A stretch of 64,000 bases of DNA from the NCBI RefSeq assembly GCF_003351025.1, contig NZ_QPCG01000001.1:1681949-1745948 (forward strand), in the 5' to 3' direction. The translations under genes were made by a program, and so were the position numbers. Position 1 is the stretch's first letter; every line of letters starts with the position of its first letter. This document shows, in pieces, positions 18,010 through 26,996 of this stretch. The notes beneath the pieces are model-generated. The model ran no database searches, had not been told where the DNA came from, and worked only from the letters and a program-made list of their open reading frames with translations. The DNA comes from Mucilaginibacter endophyticus. GTDB lineage: Bacteria; Bacteroidota; Bacteroidia; Sphingobacteriales; Sphingobacteriaceae.

Positions 18010-19845
18010 ATGAAAAAAAGTACTACCCTAATTACGCTGGCGGCACTGCTGGCAAATGCCGGCCTGACGGCCAACGCGCAGGTTAAAAACTACACCGTAG
18101 CCGACGCGCATTCCCACAACGATTACAAGAACAACATCCCTTTTTACCGGGCCTATGAAAAAGGTTTCGGTTCTATCGAGGCCGACTGTTACGCCGTTAA
18201 CGGGCAACTGATGGTGGCACACGATAAAAAAGAGATCGACGCCAAACGGTCGTTAAAGATCTTGTACATAGATCCGCTGATTGAAAAATTTAAACGTGAT
18301 CCGCAACGCCATTTGAGGCTGCTTATCGAAATTAAGGAAGATCATAAAGCAGTATTGCCGCTGGTGATTAAAGAGTTAAAACCGCTTGAGCAGTATTTTG
18401 ATTATGAAGGTCACCCGGGCAGGTTATCGATAGTTATGACAGGTGCAGTGCCACCTCCGGCAGAAATGACCAATTATCCGGCCTGGATCTCGTTTGATGT
18501 AGACCATATGAACGGTTTTACAACAGAGCAGTGGAAAAAGATTGGCTTGGTAAGTTTTCCGTTTGGTAAATACATTCACTGGAATGGTAAAGGTGTATTA
18601 AATAACGAAGAGATTGCTCGAATAAAAGCTGGGATTGACAGTGTACATAATTCGGGTAAAAAGATCCGTTTTTGGGAAACTCCGGATACCAAAAGCAGCT
18701 GGCTGGCACTGATCCGTTTAGGTGTTGACGTAATTGGCACCGATAAAATAGAGGAGCTTGGAGATTTCCTGAACAAAAAGCCGACAAGCGAATACACAGC
18801 CCCGCAGCCGTATACTATTTATAAACCAACTTATAAATCGGACGGTGAGGTTAAGAAAGTGAAAAACATCATTTTGTGTATTGGCGATGGCATGGGCTTA
18901 GCACAGATCTATTCCACCTATACCGCCAATCGTGGCCAGTTGAATATTTTTCAGATGCTGAATATCGGGTTTTCGGTAACTAATTCTGCCGATGCTTATA
19001 TTACCGACTCTGCCGCCGGGGCAACTGCTTTCGCATCGGGACAAAAAACTAACGATAGAGCCGTAGGTGTTGATCCGTCGGGGAAACCATTGAAATCATT
19101 GGCCGATTACAGCGCGGAAGCAGGTAAAAAGACTGCTGATATCGTAGCTTGCGAACTAACGGACGCGACTCCGGCAGCGTTCTATGCGCATGATTCGGAG
19201 CGGAGCCATGCTACAGCTATCGCTAATCAAATTACTTCATCGCCTATTGATATTTTCTTAGGCTCGTCATATAAAGATTTTATCTGGCCGGTTAATGGCG
19301 AAAGCGCTGTTGATAAAATGAAGAAAAGGGGATACACCGTTATTCGCAATTTCGATGAGTTTTTGAATAGCTCGGCTCCGAAAATACTAGGTTTGATGGA
19401 TGACAGCGTAACACGCCCAAAAATGGAAGGCAGGGGAAACTACCTTCCGCTGGCGTTTAATAAAGTAACCCAAACATTTAAAAATGCTCCCAAAGGTTTC
19501 TTTATGATGATTGAAGGTTCGCAGATTGACCATGGCGGTCATGCCAATAACCTGAAACAGGTAATCACCGAAAATGCGGACTTCGACCGCGTAGTTGGCG
19601 ACGCCCTGAAATTTGCAGATGAAGATGGCGAAACGCTGGTAATAGTAACTGCCGATCATGAAACCGGTGGTTTAACCCTGCTTGATGGCAGTATTAACAA
19701 TGGTTACGTATGGGGCGATTTTAGCACCAATGATCATACCGGCACCCCGGTTCCGGTATTTAGCTACGGCCCCCACTCACTTGATTTTAGGGGAGTTTAC
19801 AGCAATACAGAGATCTTTAATAAGATTAAGGCTTTATTGCAATAG
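18010..19845 (+). CDS. Exported phospholipase C/GDPD-like domain fused to alkaline phosphatase
   Basis: 611 residues from the ATG at 18010; an in-frame TTG at 17992 would only extend the N-terminus before the signal peptide (MKKSTTLITL to TANAQ). The N-terminal half (about residues 25-255) is a PI-PLC/glycerophosphodiesterase-like TIM barrel with HSHNDY, GSIEADCY, VAHD, LLIEIK and VIGTD. The C-terminal half (about 280-611) is an alkaline phosphatase with IGDGMGL, the nucleophile Ser in ITDSAAGATA (about residue 334), IEGSQIDHGGHAN and TADHETGG. One protein could thus cut a phosphodiester and then release phosphate from the monoester. The gene follows a SusCD pair behind a terminator hairpin. 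Confidence 0.9.
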   Translation: MKKSTTLITLAALLANAGLTANAQVKNYTVADAHSHNDYKNNIPFYRAYEKGFGSIEADCYAVNGQLMVAHDKKEIDAKRSLKILYIDPLIEKFKRDPQRHLRLLIEIKEDHKAVLPLVIKELKPLEQYFDYEGHPGRLSIVMTGAVPPPAEMTNYPAWISFDVDHMNGFTTEQWKKIGLVSFPFGKYIHWNGKGVLNNEEIARIKAGIDSVHNSGKKIRFWETPDTKSSWLALIRLGVDVIGTDKIEELGDFLNKKPTSEYTAPQPYTIYKPTYKSDGEVKKVKNIILCIGDGMGLAQIYSTYTANRGQLNIFQMLNIGFSVTNSADAYITDSAAGATAFASGQKTNDRAVGVDPSGKPLKSLADYSAEAGKKTADIVACELTDATPAAFYAHDSERSHATAIANQITSSPIDIFLGSSYKDFIWPVNGESAVDKMKKRGYTVIRNFDEFLNSSAPKILGLMDDSVTRPKMEGRGNYLPLAFNKVTQTFKNAPKGFFMMIEGSQIDHGGHANNLKQVITENADFDRVVGDALKFADEDGETLVIVTADHETGGLTLLDGSINNGYVWGDFSTNDHTGTPVPVFSYGPHSLDFRGVYSNTEIFNKIKALLQ

Positions 19846-19861
19846 TAGTTTAATTACTTTT

Positions 19862-20001
19862 TGTCATTTCGACGAGCCTGAGGTGGGCTTGAGCATACGG
19901 GGCGAGGAGAAATCTTATACAAGTGACTTGCTGATTTGCAAATCGTATAAGCTTTCTCCTCGCCTTTTGCTTTGCCCTGCGCTTCACTCGTCGAAATGGC
20001 A
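19862..20001. repeat. Nested inverted-repeat element, family B
   Basis: An element of 140 bp with outer arms TGTCATTTCGACGAG (19862-19876) and CTCGTCGAAATGGCA (19987-20001), matching 14 of 15. Inner arms at 19901-19920 and 19944-19963 match 19 of 20. A small palindrome GATTTGCAAATC (19933-19944) lies near the centre. It can fold into one long hairpin. No protein was assigned. It is probably a dispersed non-autonomous repeat of the kind common in this family of bacteria. Confidence 0.8.
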
Positions 20002-20053
20002 TGGGAAAATAAATTGATTTCGTATTTTTATACAAACCAATTTCCTGCAACAT

Positions 20054-20383
20054 GTGGACAACAGAATCACCTGGTTCGAGGTGGCCGTAGTGAGTATCAT
20101 TTACGCGCTTGGCAATATCATTTTTGGCCATTTTGAAGAGCGTACACCCGTTGTACGCCGGGTTGTTAAATATCTTTTGACCTTGATTATTGTTATCGTA
20201 ATTTCGTTTTACTTCGGAAGAACATCTGCAATGGCCTTTCTCTCCGTATTTATTATTCCATTAGTATACATTCACGGATATTATCTGCCGCGTAAAAAAG
20301 GAATTAACGGACTAACCGGTGAGCCCAAAAGCAAATATTACGATTTCCGGAAGTGGGATAAAAATATCTTCGGTCAGGAATGA
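20054..20383 (+). CDS. Small integral membrane protein, unknown function
   Basis: 109 residues from a GTG start; the overlapping ATG at 20052 is in another frame and stops early. Three hydrophobic segments are visible: about 8-25 (FEVAVVSIIYALGNIIFG), 38-55 (VKYLLTLIIVIVISFYFG) and 58-78 (AMAFLSVFIIPLVYIHGYYL). They are followed by a basic, soluble tail with KYYDFRKWDKNIFG. I do not recognise a family. The stop codon directly abuts the stop codon of the convergent gene at 20384, leaving no spacer. Confidence 0.7.
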   Translation: MDNRITWFEVAVVSIIYALGNIIFGHFEERTPVVRRVVKYLLTLIIVIVISFYFGRTSAMAFLSVFIIPLVYIHGYYLPRKKGINGLTGEPKSKYYDFRKWDKNIFGQE

Positions 20384-22279
20384 TCAACCGATGATCTGTA
20401 CCCATCCGGAGTAAACCGTTCCATTCTTCAGATCTATCTTGTAATAATAAGTCCCCGGAGGTAGCCTGTTCCCATTGTATGTTCCGTCCCAGGCTTTTGT
20501 GTAGCCTTTGGCACTGTAAACAATTGTTCCGTATCGGTTAAAAACCTGTGTAATGGCGTTATCGTAAGCGCCAAGGGCGTCTATTTGCCAGGTGTCGTTT
20601 ATGCCATCGCCATTAGGCGTAAAAGTGTTGGGGATGGTGAATTTATCAATAACCTTTACTTCAACAGCAGCTTTAGACTCCAGGTTGCATGAGCCGGGTT
20701 GCAAAACATGTAAAATATAGGTGATGTTACTGGTCGGAAATACAAAGGGTTCTAATGAGGTGGTATTGCTGATATTTTCATTAGGCGTCCAGTAATAAGA
20801 AACATTCTCTCCGCTTACCTGGGCATGAAGCTGAATCCTGTCGCCTTTGATAACTTCACGTGTGGCGGTAGCAAAAGCTCCGGGCCCCTGGTTTACTGTT
20901 AAGGTTACAGCACTAGTAGCTTTGCAGTTATTTTTAGTCACCTCAACAGTGTAAGTGATGGTAGCCTCCGGCGAGGCTATCGGATCGGCAATGTTTGGGT
21001 TTGACAGGCCGGTTGCGGGATACCATTTATAGGATGTTCCGCCCGTTGCATGGAGCTGTATTTTATCGCCTTTGCAAATCGCTTTATTATCGCCTGCGTT
21101 GGCAATTACGGGTGCATTTACGTTTACCGTGACTGCAGGCGCAACGCTTGAGCATCCGTTTTTAAATACAGTAACATGGTATTGCCCGCTCATTACTGCG
21201 GTTGCGCCATTGATCACAGGATTTTGCAAAGCAGAGGTAAAGCCGTTCGGTCCCGTCCAGCTATAACTATCACCCGTGGATGCAGTAAGATAAATGTTTT
21301 CACCAGGACAAACCGGCGAGCTGGCAGTGGCAGTAGCAGGTTCCGGGTTTATGATAGTTAATGTTACTGTAGATGAAATTAACCTGCATTGTGCCGAATT
21401 GATGTTGCCTTGCTGGGCAACTAATACCCTGTATTGATAATTGCCGGTGGCTGTGGGTTGATGAAGCAGGTAGGAGGATGATACCGCCCCCGGGATATTA
21501 ACCCATCCGTTTGGTGTGCTTAATTGCCACTGATACACAGGAATGGCATAAGGTAGATCTGATGCAGCGTTAACATTCAACGTATAAACCTTATCCGCCT
21601 CGGCGCATCCCTGTGCTGTAATTGCTGTTCTGTCATTTCCGAAATAGGTAGTAAGTGCAGGGCCGTAGGGGCGTAATGAAATATCATCCAGGGCTACATC
21701 ATTACCATAGCCGCCGCTGGCGTTATTGGTCATTTTGATGGTTACATCACCACCGGTTGCTGGGGTATTAAAAGTAATGTTGTATTCCAGCCAACCTAAA
21801 CCGTTATCTATTGGCCCGGTATGGTTTGTTTTTGTTTCGAGCGATGTAGTTACGGAAAAAGTTATATCCGGTTTGATACCGCCGGTTTTCATGAGGTTAA
21901 GCACATAAATGCTGAACCTGTAAGTAGTGCCGGGGCACAGGGTTTTAACGGTTCTTTTATAAAACTCATCGATAGTGTTGGTGGCGTCCACAATCATCAT
22001 ATAGCCATTGGGTTGCCCTGGCGTATGGTTACCTGTTTGCAGCCACGATTCGGGATACATGCCGGCAGTGGAGTTGGCAATAGTATAATCGCCTTCACCC
22101 GGCTGTGATGGTAGGTAGTTATAGGTAGTAGAAAAATTTCCGTCATTAATTTTCGGACCTATTTGAGCCGATCCGGCCCCAAAGTCTTCAATTAATACCG
22201 GTTCCCCCTCCTGCGCTTTAAGGCGCAGGGCGAACTGTGGCAATAGGCATGCTATCGCCAATAATTTGATAAATTTCAT
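20384..22279 (-). CDS. T9SS-sorted surface protein with Ig/PKD-like repeats (gliding-motility-type C-terminus)
   Basis: 631 residues, exported: signal peptide ends near LRLKAQEGE. The N-terminal third (about 25-210) is a jelly-roll-like region with NDVALDDISLRPYGP. Several Ig/PKD-like modules follow, for example NPEPATATASSPVCPGENIYL and GTSYKWYPATGLSNPNIADP (about 310-540). The last ~85 residues form the type B T9SS sorting domain: IPNTFTPNGDGINDTW, QVFNRYGTIVY and AWDGTYNGNRLPPGTYYYKI. The protein should be secreted by the type IX system to the cell surface; its ligand is unknown. It converges on the small membrane gene with zero gap. Confidence 0.92.
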   Translation of the reverse strand: MKFIKLLAIACLLPQFALRLKAQEGEPVLIEDFGAGSAQIGPKINDGNFSTTYNYLPSQPGEGDYTIANSTAGMYPESWLQTGNHTPGQPNGYMMIVDATNTIDEFYKRTVKTLCPGTTYRFSIYVLNLMKTGGIKPDITFSVTTSLETKTNHTGPIDNGLGWLEYNITFNTPATGGDVTIKMTNNASGGYGNDVALDDISLRPYGPALTTYFGNDRTAITAQGCAEADKVYTLNVNAASDLPYAIPVYQWQLSTPNGWVNIPGAVSSSYLLHQPTATGNYQYRVLVAQQGNINSAQCRLISSTVTLTIINPEPATATASSPVCPGENIYLTASTGDSYSWTGPNGFTSALQNPVINGATAVMSGQYHVTVFKNGCSSVAPAVTVNVNAPVIANAGDNKAICKGDKIQLHATGGTSYKWYPATGLSNPNIADPIASPEATITYTVEVTKNNCKATSAVTLTVNQGPGAFATATREVIKGDRIQLHAQVSGENVSYYWTPNENISNTTSLEPFVFPTSNITYILHVLQPGSCNLESKAAVEVKVIDKFTIPNTFTPNGDGINDTWQIDALGAYDNAITQVFNRYGTIVYSAKGYTKAWDGTYNGNRLPPGTYYYKIDLKNGTVYSGWVQIIG

Positions 22280-22334
22280 GTGTTTTTACGCATGTCAGCC
22301 AGACTCGCAACGTGCTCGCTTGTCTTGCTTAAAA

Positions 22335-22376
22335 GTTTAATCAAAGCGGCCGGGGGACAGCCGGTATTGATTAAAC
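22335..22376. repeat. Inverted repeat upstream of the T9SS protein gene
   Basis: GTTTAATCAA (22335-22344) pairs exactly with TTGATTAAAC (22367-22376). An inner GC-rich pairing CCGG/CCGG adds to the stem. It lies about 55-100 bp upstream of the start codon at 22279 and could be a leader hairpin or operator. Confidence 0.5.
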
Positions 22377-22890
22377 CTTAGTTAATGTTGTGTTTTTTGA
22401 AGTACAGTTTGCAAAAGGAAAGCCATGCCACCGTGGGTTTTCGTGGGCAGGGTGTGCTTCAAAACGAGAGGGAGTAAAGTGTATAAGTGAGGGAGAGAGA
22501 ACTTTACAAATGGTAAAAACACAGGTTGTAAAATATACACTAAGTAGCTGTGCTATACTTTTTAAATGTACCCACGCCAGAAAGGCGGGTTACAGGCTGT
22601 AAAATTCTGTTTACAAAAAATTAAAAATGTAATGGCTTGATTTTTGTAAACGAAATTGAGGTGGCGTTCGATGTTGTCGTTGCTTATTTTCTACTTAAAA
22701 TCCCGGTTTGGGGATATAAATACACAGTAAGTCTTGGTGTTTGTTAAAATGAACGCCATTCCTGTTAGCTCTTAGCTTAAGTATTAATTAAATGAATAAT
22801 ATGAACAGTAATGTTCATTATCCATTAAAATGGCTGAAATGAACAATAGTGATTTTGGAGGTTGAATGAGCCTTGAAATATAGCGTCCTA

Positions 22891-22923
22891 AGACTTTCGA
22901 AGTTTTTAAAACTTCGAAAGTCT
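22891..22923 (-). terminator. Perfect 33-bp palindrome after glpF
   Basis: A 16-bp arm (22891-22906) pairs perfectly with 22908-22923 around a single central base. It lies 18 bp downstream of the glpF stop codon on the glpF strand. The T-rich centre means that the hairpin is the signal itself, and no long T-run follows. A terminator or mRNA 3'-end stabiliser is the likely role. Confidence 0.65.
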
Positions 22924-22941
22924 GAATAGGGAATAAGATTA

Positions 22942-23670
22942 TTACTTTATAGAAAGATACAGTATAGCCGCAATAGAAGCACCTACCAACGGTGCTATAA
23001 CGGGTATCCAGGCATAGGCCCAGTCACTGGTGCCTTTACCTTTTATGGGGAGTATCATGTGCATAAAACGAGGCCCAAGGTCGCGGGCCGGGTTAATAGC
23101 GTAACCAGTAGTGCCGCCTAACGACAAGCCTATTACCCAGACTAATAAAGCTACAGGGATTGCGCCAATAGAGCCCAGTCCAATTGGGGTTTTAGCAGGT
23201 GTGATCTCAGCACCGGCAATGTAAAAGATGGTGAAAAGTAACACAAACGCTCCAATTACTTCGCTGGCGATATTGGAAACATAATTGCGTACCGCGGGGC
23301 CTGTGCAAAATACCGCCAGTATAGAACCCGGATCATTGGTGCGTTTGAAATGATCATAATACATTATCCAAACTAAAAAAGCGCCGATGCAGGCACCTGC
23401 AAACTGGGCGATGATATAGGGCACAACGTTTGCCCAGGCAAATTTACCCGCAATGGCAAGCGCTATGGTTACAGCAGGGTTTAGATGGGCGCCGCTATAC
23501 GGCCCTGCAACTACTACGCCAACAAAAACGGCCAGGCCCCAGGCCGTGGTGATCACTATCCATCCGCTGTTATTTCCTTTGGTATCTTTTAAAACTACGT
23601 TGGCCACTACGCCATCGCCTAATAATATCATGAGCATGGTGCCTATCAGTTCGGCTACAAATGGAGACAT
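22942..23670 (-). CDS. glpF: Glycerol facilitator (MIP/aquaporin family)
   Basis: 242 residues with six membrane helices and the two half-helix NPA signatures: HLNPAVT (Asn about 64) and INPARDLGPR (Asn about 193). The Asp after NPAR is typical of glycerol-conducting aquaglyceroporins rather than water channels. It lets glycerol diffuse through the inner membrane. The gene lies 24 bp downstream of glpK and is the last gene of glpD-glpK-glpF. Kinase capture of the imported glycerol is thereby genetically coupled to uptake. Confidence 0.94.
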   Translation of the reverse strand: MSPFVAELIGTMLMILLGDGVVANVVLKDTKGNNSGWIVITTAWGLAVFVGVVVAGPYSGAHLNPAVTIALAIAGKFAWANVVPYIIAQFAGACIGAFLVWIMYYDHFKRTNDPGSILAVFCTGPAVRNYVSNIASEVIGAFVLLFTIFYIAGAEITPAKTPIGLGSIGAIPVALLVWVIGLSLGGTTGYAINPARDLGPRFMHMILPIKGKGTSDWAYAWIPVIAPLVGASIAAILYLSIK

Positions 23671-23694
23671 GTTTAAATATTTTAATGGTGGATA

Positions 23695-25209
23695 TTAAAT
23701 AGCTGATACAGGATGACCGGAATTAGACCAGCACTGTGCAGTACTCACAGCACGTTTCCAACCTGCTATCCCGGTTTTTATTTCTTCCAGGTCATCACCC
23801 GGATTAAATTCGGACTCAACTGCCCATAGATGCTGGATCTCTGCTATATCTTTCCAGTAACCTACGGCTAAGCCGGCCATATAGGCTACCCCAAGCGCTG
23901 TAGTTTCCGTAACCTCGGGTCGGATCACTTTACAGTTTAACACGTCCGACTGAAATTGCATGAGCAGATTATTGGCTGTTGCGCCACCATCAACACGTAA
24001 TTCTTTGATCTCCATGCCTGCATCGGCTTCCATGGCTTTAAGTACATCCATGGTCTGATAAGCAATGGAGGATAGCGCCGCCCTTGAAATGTGCGCTGCC
24101 GTCGCTCCGCGGGTTAAGCCAACTATAGCTCCGCGAACTTCCGGGTCCCAATAGGGAGCCCCGAGACCAGCAAACGCAGGCACAAAATAAACGCCGGCGG
24201 TATCTTTTACTGATGTGGCCAGTTTTTCAATATCGGCCGAAGTTTTGATAATACCAAGGCCATCGCGCAGCCATTGCACTACGGCGCCGCCTATAAAAAT
24301 ACTGCCCTCAAAGGCATAGGTTATCTCGTTGTTTATTTTCCAGGCAATGGTGGTAAGCAGGTTGTTTTTCGATTTAATAAACTCCTGGCCAATATTCATC
24401 AGCATAAAACAGCCCGTGCCGTAAGTGTTTTTCACCATGGCCTTATCAATACACATTTGCCCGAATAAAGCCGCGTGCTGATCGCCGGCTATACCCGCAA
24501 TAGGGATCCTTTGCGCGAATATATTGTTGGCAGTATGACCATATAGCTCGCTCGATTGCTTTACTTCGGGCAATATACTTTTAGGGATGTTAAATAATTG
24601 CAGCAGCTCATCGTCCCATTGCTGGGTACGGATATTAAATAACATGGTGCGGCCCGCGTTAGTTACGTCAGTAGCATGCACTTCGCTGCGGGTTAATTGC
24701 CAGATGAGCCAACTGTCAACCGTGCCAAAGGCAAGCTCGCCTGCTTCGGCCTGCGCTCTTGCACCATCAACGTTATCCAAAATCCATTTAATTTTTGAAC
24801 CCGAAAAGTAAGCATCTATTACCAGGCCGGTTTTATCGCGGATCATATCGCTATGGCCGTTTTGTTTCAGGTCATCACAAAAGTTGGCGGTGCGCCTGTC
24901 TTGCCAAACTATTGCGTTATAGATAGGTTCGCCGGTTTTGCGGTTCCAAACAATGGTGGTTTCACGCTGATTGGTGATGCCTATGGCTTTGATATTTCCG
25001 CCGCCCAATCCCGCTTTTGCAATCGCTTCTACCGCTACAGAGATCTGGCCCACCCAAATCTCGTTAGGGTCGTGTTCAACCCAGCCTGGTTTAGGAAAGT
25101 ACTGCTTAAACTCTTTTTGTGCCGAAGTAATGATCTTGCCAGCGTGGTCAAAAATTATGGCCCGCGAACTGGTAGTGCCCTGGTCGAGCGCTAAAATATA
25201 TTCCTGCAT
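23695..25209 (-). CDS. glpK: Glycerol kinase
   Basis: 504 residues, full length for the family. The FGGY-kinase signatures are clear: N-terminal [16 protein letters not shown], the substrate segment [16 protein letters not shown], and the C-terminal [20 protein letters not shown]. It phosphorylates glycerol to sn-glycerol 3-phosphate in the cytoplasm. It lies 55 bp downstream of glpD and 24 bp upstream of glpF on the same strand. The product feeds the glpD dehydrogenase. Glycerol released outside by the phosphodiesterase fusion at 18010 could enter this route (inference). Confidence 0.97.
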   Translation of the reverse strand: MQEYILALDQGTTSSRAIIFDHAGKIITSAQKEFKQYFPKPGWVEHDPNEIWVGQISVAVEAIAKAGLGGGNIKAIGITNQRETTIVWNRKTGEPIYNAIVWQDRRTANFCDDLKQNGHSDMIRDKTGLVIDAYFSGSKIKWILDNVDGARAQAEAGELAFGTVDSWLIWQLTRSEVHATDVTNAGRTMLFNIRTQQWDDELLQLFNIPKSILPEVKQSSELYGHTANNIFAQRIPIAGIAGDQHAALFGQMCIDKAMVKNTYGTGCFMLMNIGQEFIKSKNNLLTTIAWKINNEITYAFEGSIFIGGAVVQWLRDGLGIIKTSADIEKLATSVKDTAGVYFVPAFAGLGAPYWDPEVRGAIVGLTRGATAAHISRAALSSIAYQTMDVLKAMEADAGMEIKELRVDGGATANNLLMQFQSDVLNCKVIRPEVTETTALGVAYMAGLAVGYWKDIAEIQHLWAVESEFNPGDDLEEIKTGIAGWKRAVSTAQCWSNSGHPVSAI

Positions 25210-25264
25210 AATTTGGTTTGGTTTACCTTGGTTTATTAATTGAATATCACATTAAAATTGATAT

Positions 25265-26845
25265 TTAATGTGGTGTTAGTATATAATTTTTTGCTGTTTC
25301 GTTAAAGGCGTTTACCTGTGCCGTTTCCCATGTCGTGTCTTTTCCTAATTCGCCGGCCATGAGGCGGGCAACTTCAGGCGCCATCTTGATAGCCAGGCGG
25401 GCGTTTAAAAATAAAACCCTCGTTCGGCGTGCAAGAATATCTTCAACGCTTCTTGCCATTTCATTCCGTACAGACCAGATTACTTCGCCCTTAGTATAGC
25501 TGCTATCCGGATGAACAGGGTTTTTCCAGTCAGCATTTTCATTAAATAAGGCCTGAATTTTCTCTATATCTGCACCGTAAACAAACATGGGATTGCTGCG
25601 ATCGGGATTTGGCCTGCTGCCATGGATAGCTAATGATTCTGTTTTACAAGGCGTGTTTTGGAGTCCGCCGGTTTTGATGGCTTGGTTAACAATATCTTCG
25701 GCCATTTTACGGTAGGTTGTCCATTTGCCTCCGGTTATAGTAATTAATCCCGAATCGGAAACAATCAGTTTGTGGCTCCGTGAAATTTCTTTTGTTTTTG
25801 ATGAACCGTCCTGCGGTGCGGCAAGTGGTCGCAAGCCTGCAAATACGCTTAAAACATCGGCACGGGTAGGGGCTTTGCTGAGGTATTTTCCTGCTGTCCT
25901 TAATATAAATTCCACTTCCTCATCCAGTGCTACCGGTTCAAGGCTATGGGAGTCGATAGGCGTATCTGTAGTGCCTATTAATAATTTCTCATGCCACGGA
26001 ACCGCGAAAAGTACACGCCCGTCTTCTGTTTTCGGGATCATCAGGGCGTCTTCTGCCGGTAAAAATGACCGGTCGAGTACAAGGTGAACACCCTGGCTTG
26101 GCCTAACCATCGGTTTCTTTTCAGGAGTATCCATTTTAAGTACGCCGTCAACAAAAACGCCGGTAGCATTAATCACTGTTTTAGCCTTTAATTCATGATT
26201 AATACCTGTCTCTGTATCGGTAGCTTTTACCCCGGTAATTTTACCGTTCGCATCTTTAGTCAGCCCGCTTACCTTGAAATAATTTAACAGCTTTGCACCT
26301 TGCTCAATGGCAGTTTGCGCCAGGTTAATTGCTAAGCGGGAATCATCAAACTGGCCGTCATGATAAACAACGCCTCCGTGAAGACCTTTTTCCTGTATGC
26401 CGGGTAACCGTTTAATAGTCTCTTTTTTAGAAATATGTTTTGCCCGGCCAAAGCTCAGCTTGCCGGCAAGAATATCGTAAATACTGAGGCCTACGGTATA
26501 AAAAACACCATCCCACCAGGAATAATTGGGAATAATGAAACTTTCGTTTTTTACAAGGTGCGGTGCGTTGTTTAATAGTAATCCACGCTCACGCAAGGCC
26601 TCGCGCACTAATCCAATATCGCCTTGTGCCAGGTATCGTACCCCGCCGTGAACCAGTTTGGTAGCCCTGCTCGAAGTGCCCTTGGCAAAATCTGCCTGTT
26701 CCAGTAATAAAGTAGAGAAGCCACGCGATGCTGCATCTACTGCAGCACCAAGACCGGTAGCGCCACCACCTATGATAATCAGGTCCCAGATCTTTTCGGT
26801 ATTGGTAAGGTGCTCAAGATTTGCTTCTCTTGTAAATGGATTCAT
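25265..26845 (-). CDS. glpD: Aerobic glycerol-3-phosphate dehydrogenase
   Basis: 526 residues from the ATG at 26845 (an in-frame TTG at 26866 would add seven residues and is disfavoured). The FAD-binding Rossmann motif IIIGGGATGLGAAVDAASRG lies at about residues 22-41, followed by TSSRATKLVHGGVRYL. The C-terminal DAO_C domain has WSVRNEMARSVEDILARRTR. It oxidises glycerol 3-phosphate to dihydroxyacetone phosphate and passes electrons to quinone. It is the first gene of the operon and faces a divergent DeoR-type regulator. A 12-bp perfect inverted repeat overlaps its start region. Confidence 0.96.
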   Translation of the reverse strand: MNPFTREANLEHLTNTEKIWDLIIIGGGATGLGAAVDAASRGFSTLLLEQADFAKGTSSRATKLVHGGVRYLAQGDIGLVREALRERGLLLNNAPHLVKNESFIIPNYSWWDGVFYTVGLSIYDILAGKLSFGRAKHISKKETIKRLPGIQEKGLHGGVVYHDGQFDDSRLAINLAQTAIEQGAKLLNYFKVSGLTKDANGKITGVKATDTETGINHELKAKTVINATGVFVDGVLKMDTPEKKPMVRPSQGVHLVLDRSFLPAEDALMIPKTEDGRVLFAVPWHEKLLIGTTDTPIDSHSLEPVALDEEVEFILRTAGKYLSKAPTRADVLSVFAGLRPLAAPQDGSSKTKEISRSHKLIVSDSGLITITGGKWTTYRKMAEDIVNQAIKTGGLQNTPCKTESLAIHGSRPNPDRSNPMFVYGADIEKIQALFNENADWKNPVHPDSSYTKGEVIWSVRNEMARSVEDILARRTRVLFLNARLAIKMAPEVARLMAGELGKDTTWETAQVNAFNETAKNYILTPH

Positions 26846-26888
26846 TTTATTTCGATATTTATTCAAATATATAAAATCGAAATAAAAT
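26844..26888. promoter_or_regulatory. Inverted repeat in the glpD / DeoR-regulator divergent region
   Basis: ATTTTATTTCGA (26844-26855) and TCGAAATAAAAT (26877-26888) are perfect 12-bp inverted arms 21 bp apart. One arm touches the glpD start codon, so a bound protein would block glpD expression. The TTCGA half-site resembles the TTCG core of E. coli GlpR operators. The adjacent DeoR-type gene is the obvious candidate regulator. Confidence 0.5.
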
Positions 26889-26996
26889 AAAAGTAAATGA
26901 AATATAAAATAATTTTATTTGGTTACTTTTGATGTATTCGAGACGCGATACGCTCTTTTAAAATTTACAGTCAGTTTTTCTGTTTAATTTAGCTTT

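Larger units (their letters stand above)
22280..22941. other. Gene-free spacer of 662 bp between the T9SS protein and glpF
   Basis: No convincing gene was found. The spacer holds an inverted repeat near 22335-22376 (upstream of the T9SS gene, so within its leader or promoter), an imperfect dyad around AATGAATAATATGAAC at 22792-22828, and the strong glpF-side palindrome at 22891-22923. A short ORF at 22390-22602 has low-complexity basic sequence and no supporting feature, and was not called. Confidence 0.6.

Noticed and set aside
19682..20017. 111-aa ORF on the plus strand reaching into the family B repeat
   Set aside because: Its first half overlaps the phosphatase in another frame and its second half is repeat sequence.
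22390..22602. 70-aa ORF in the glpF/T9SS spacer
   Set aside because: Basic low-complexity sequence with no signal, helix or neighbour logic.
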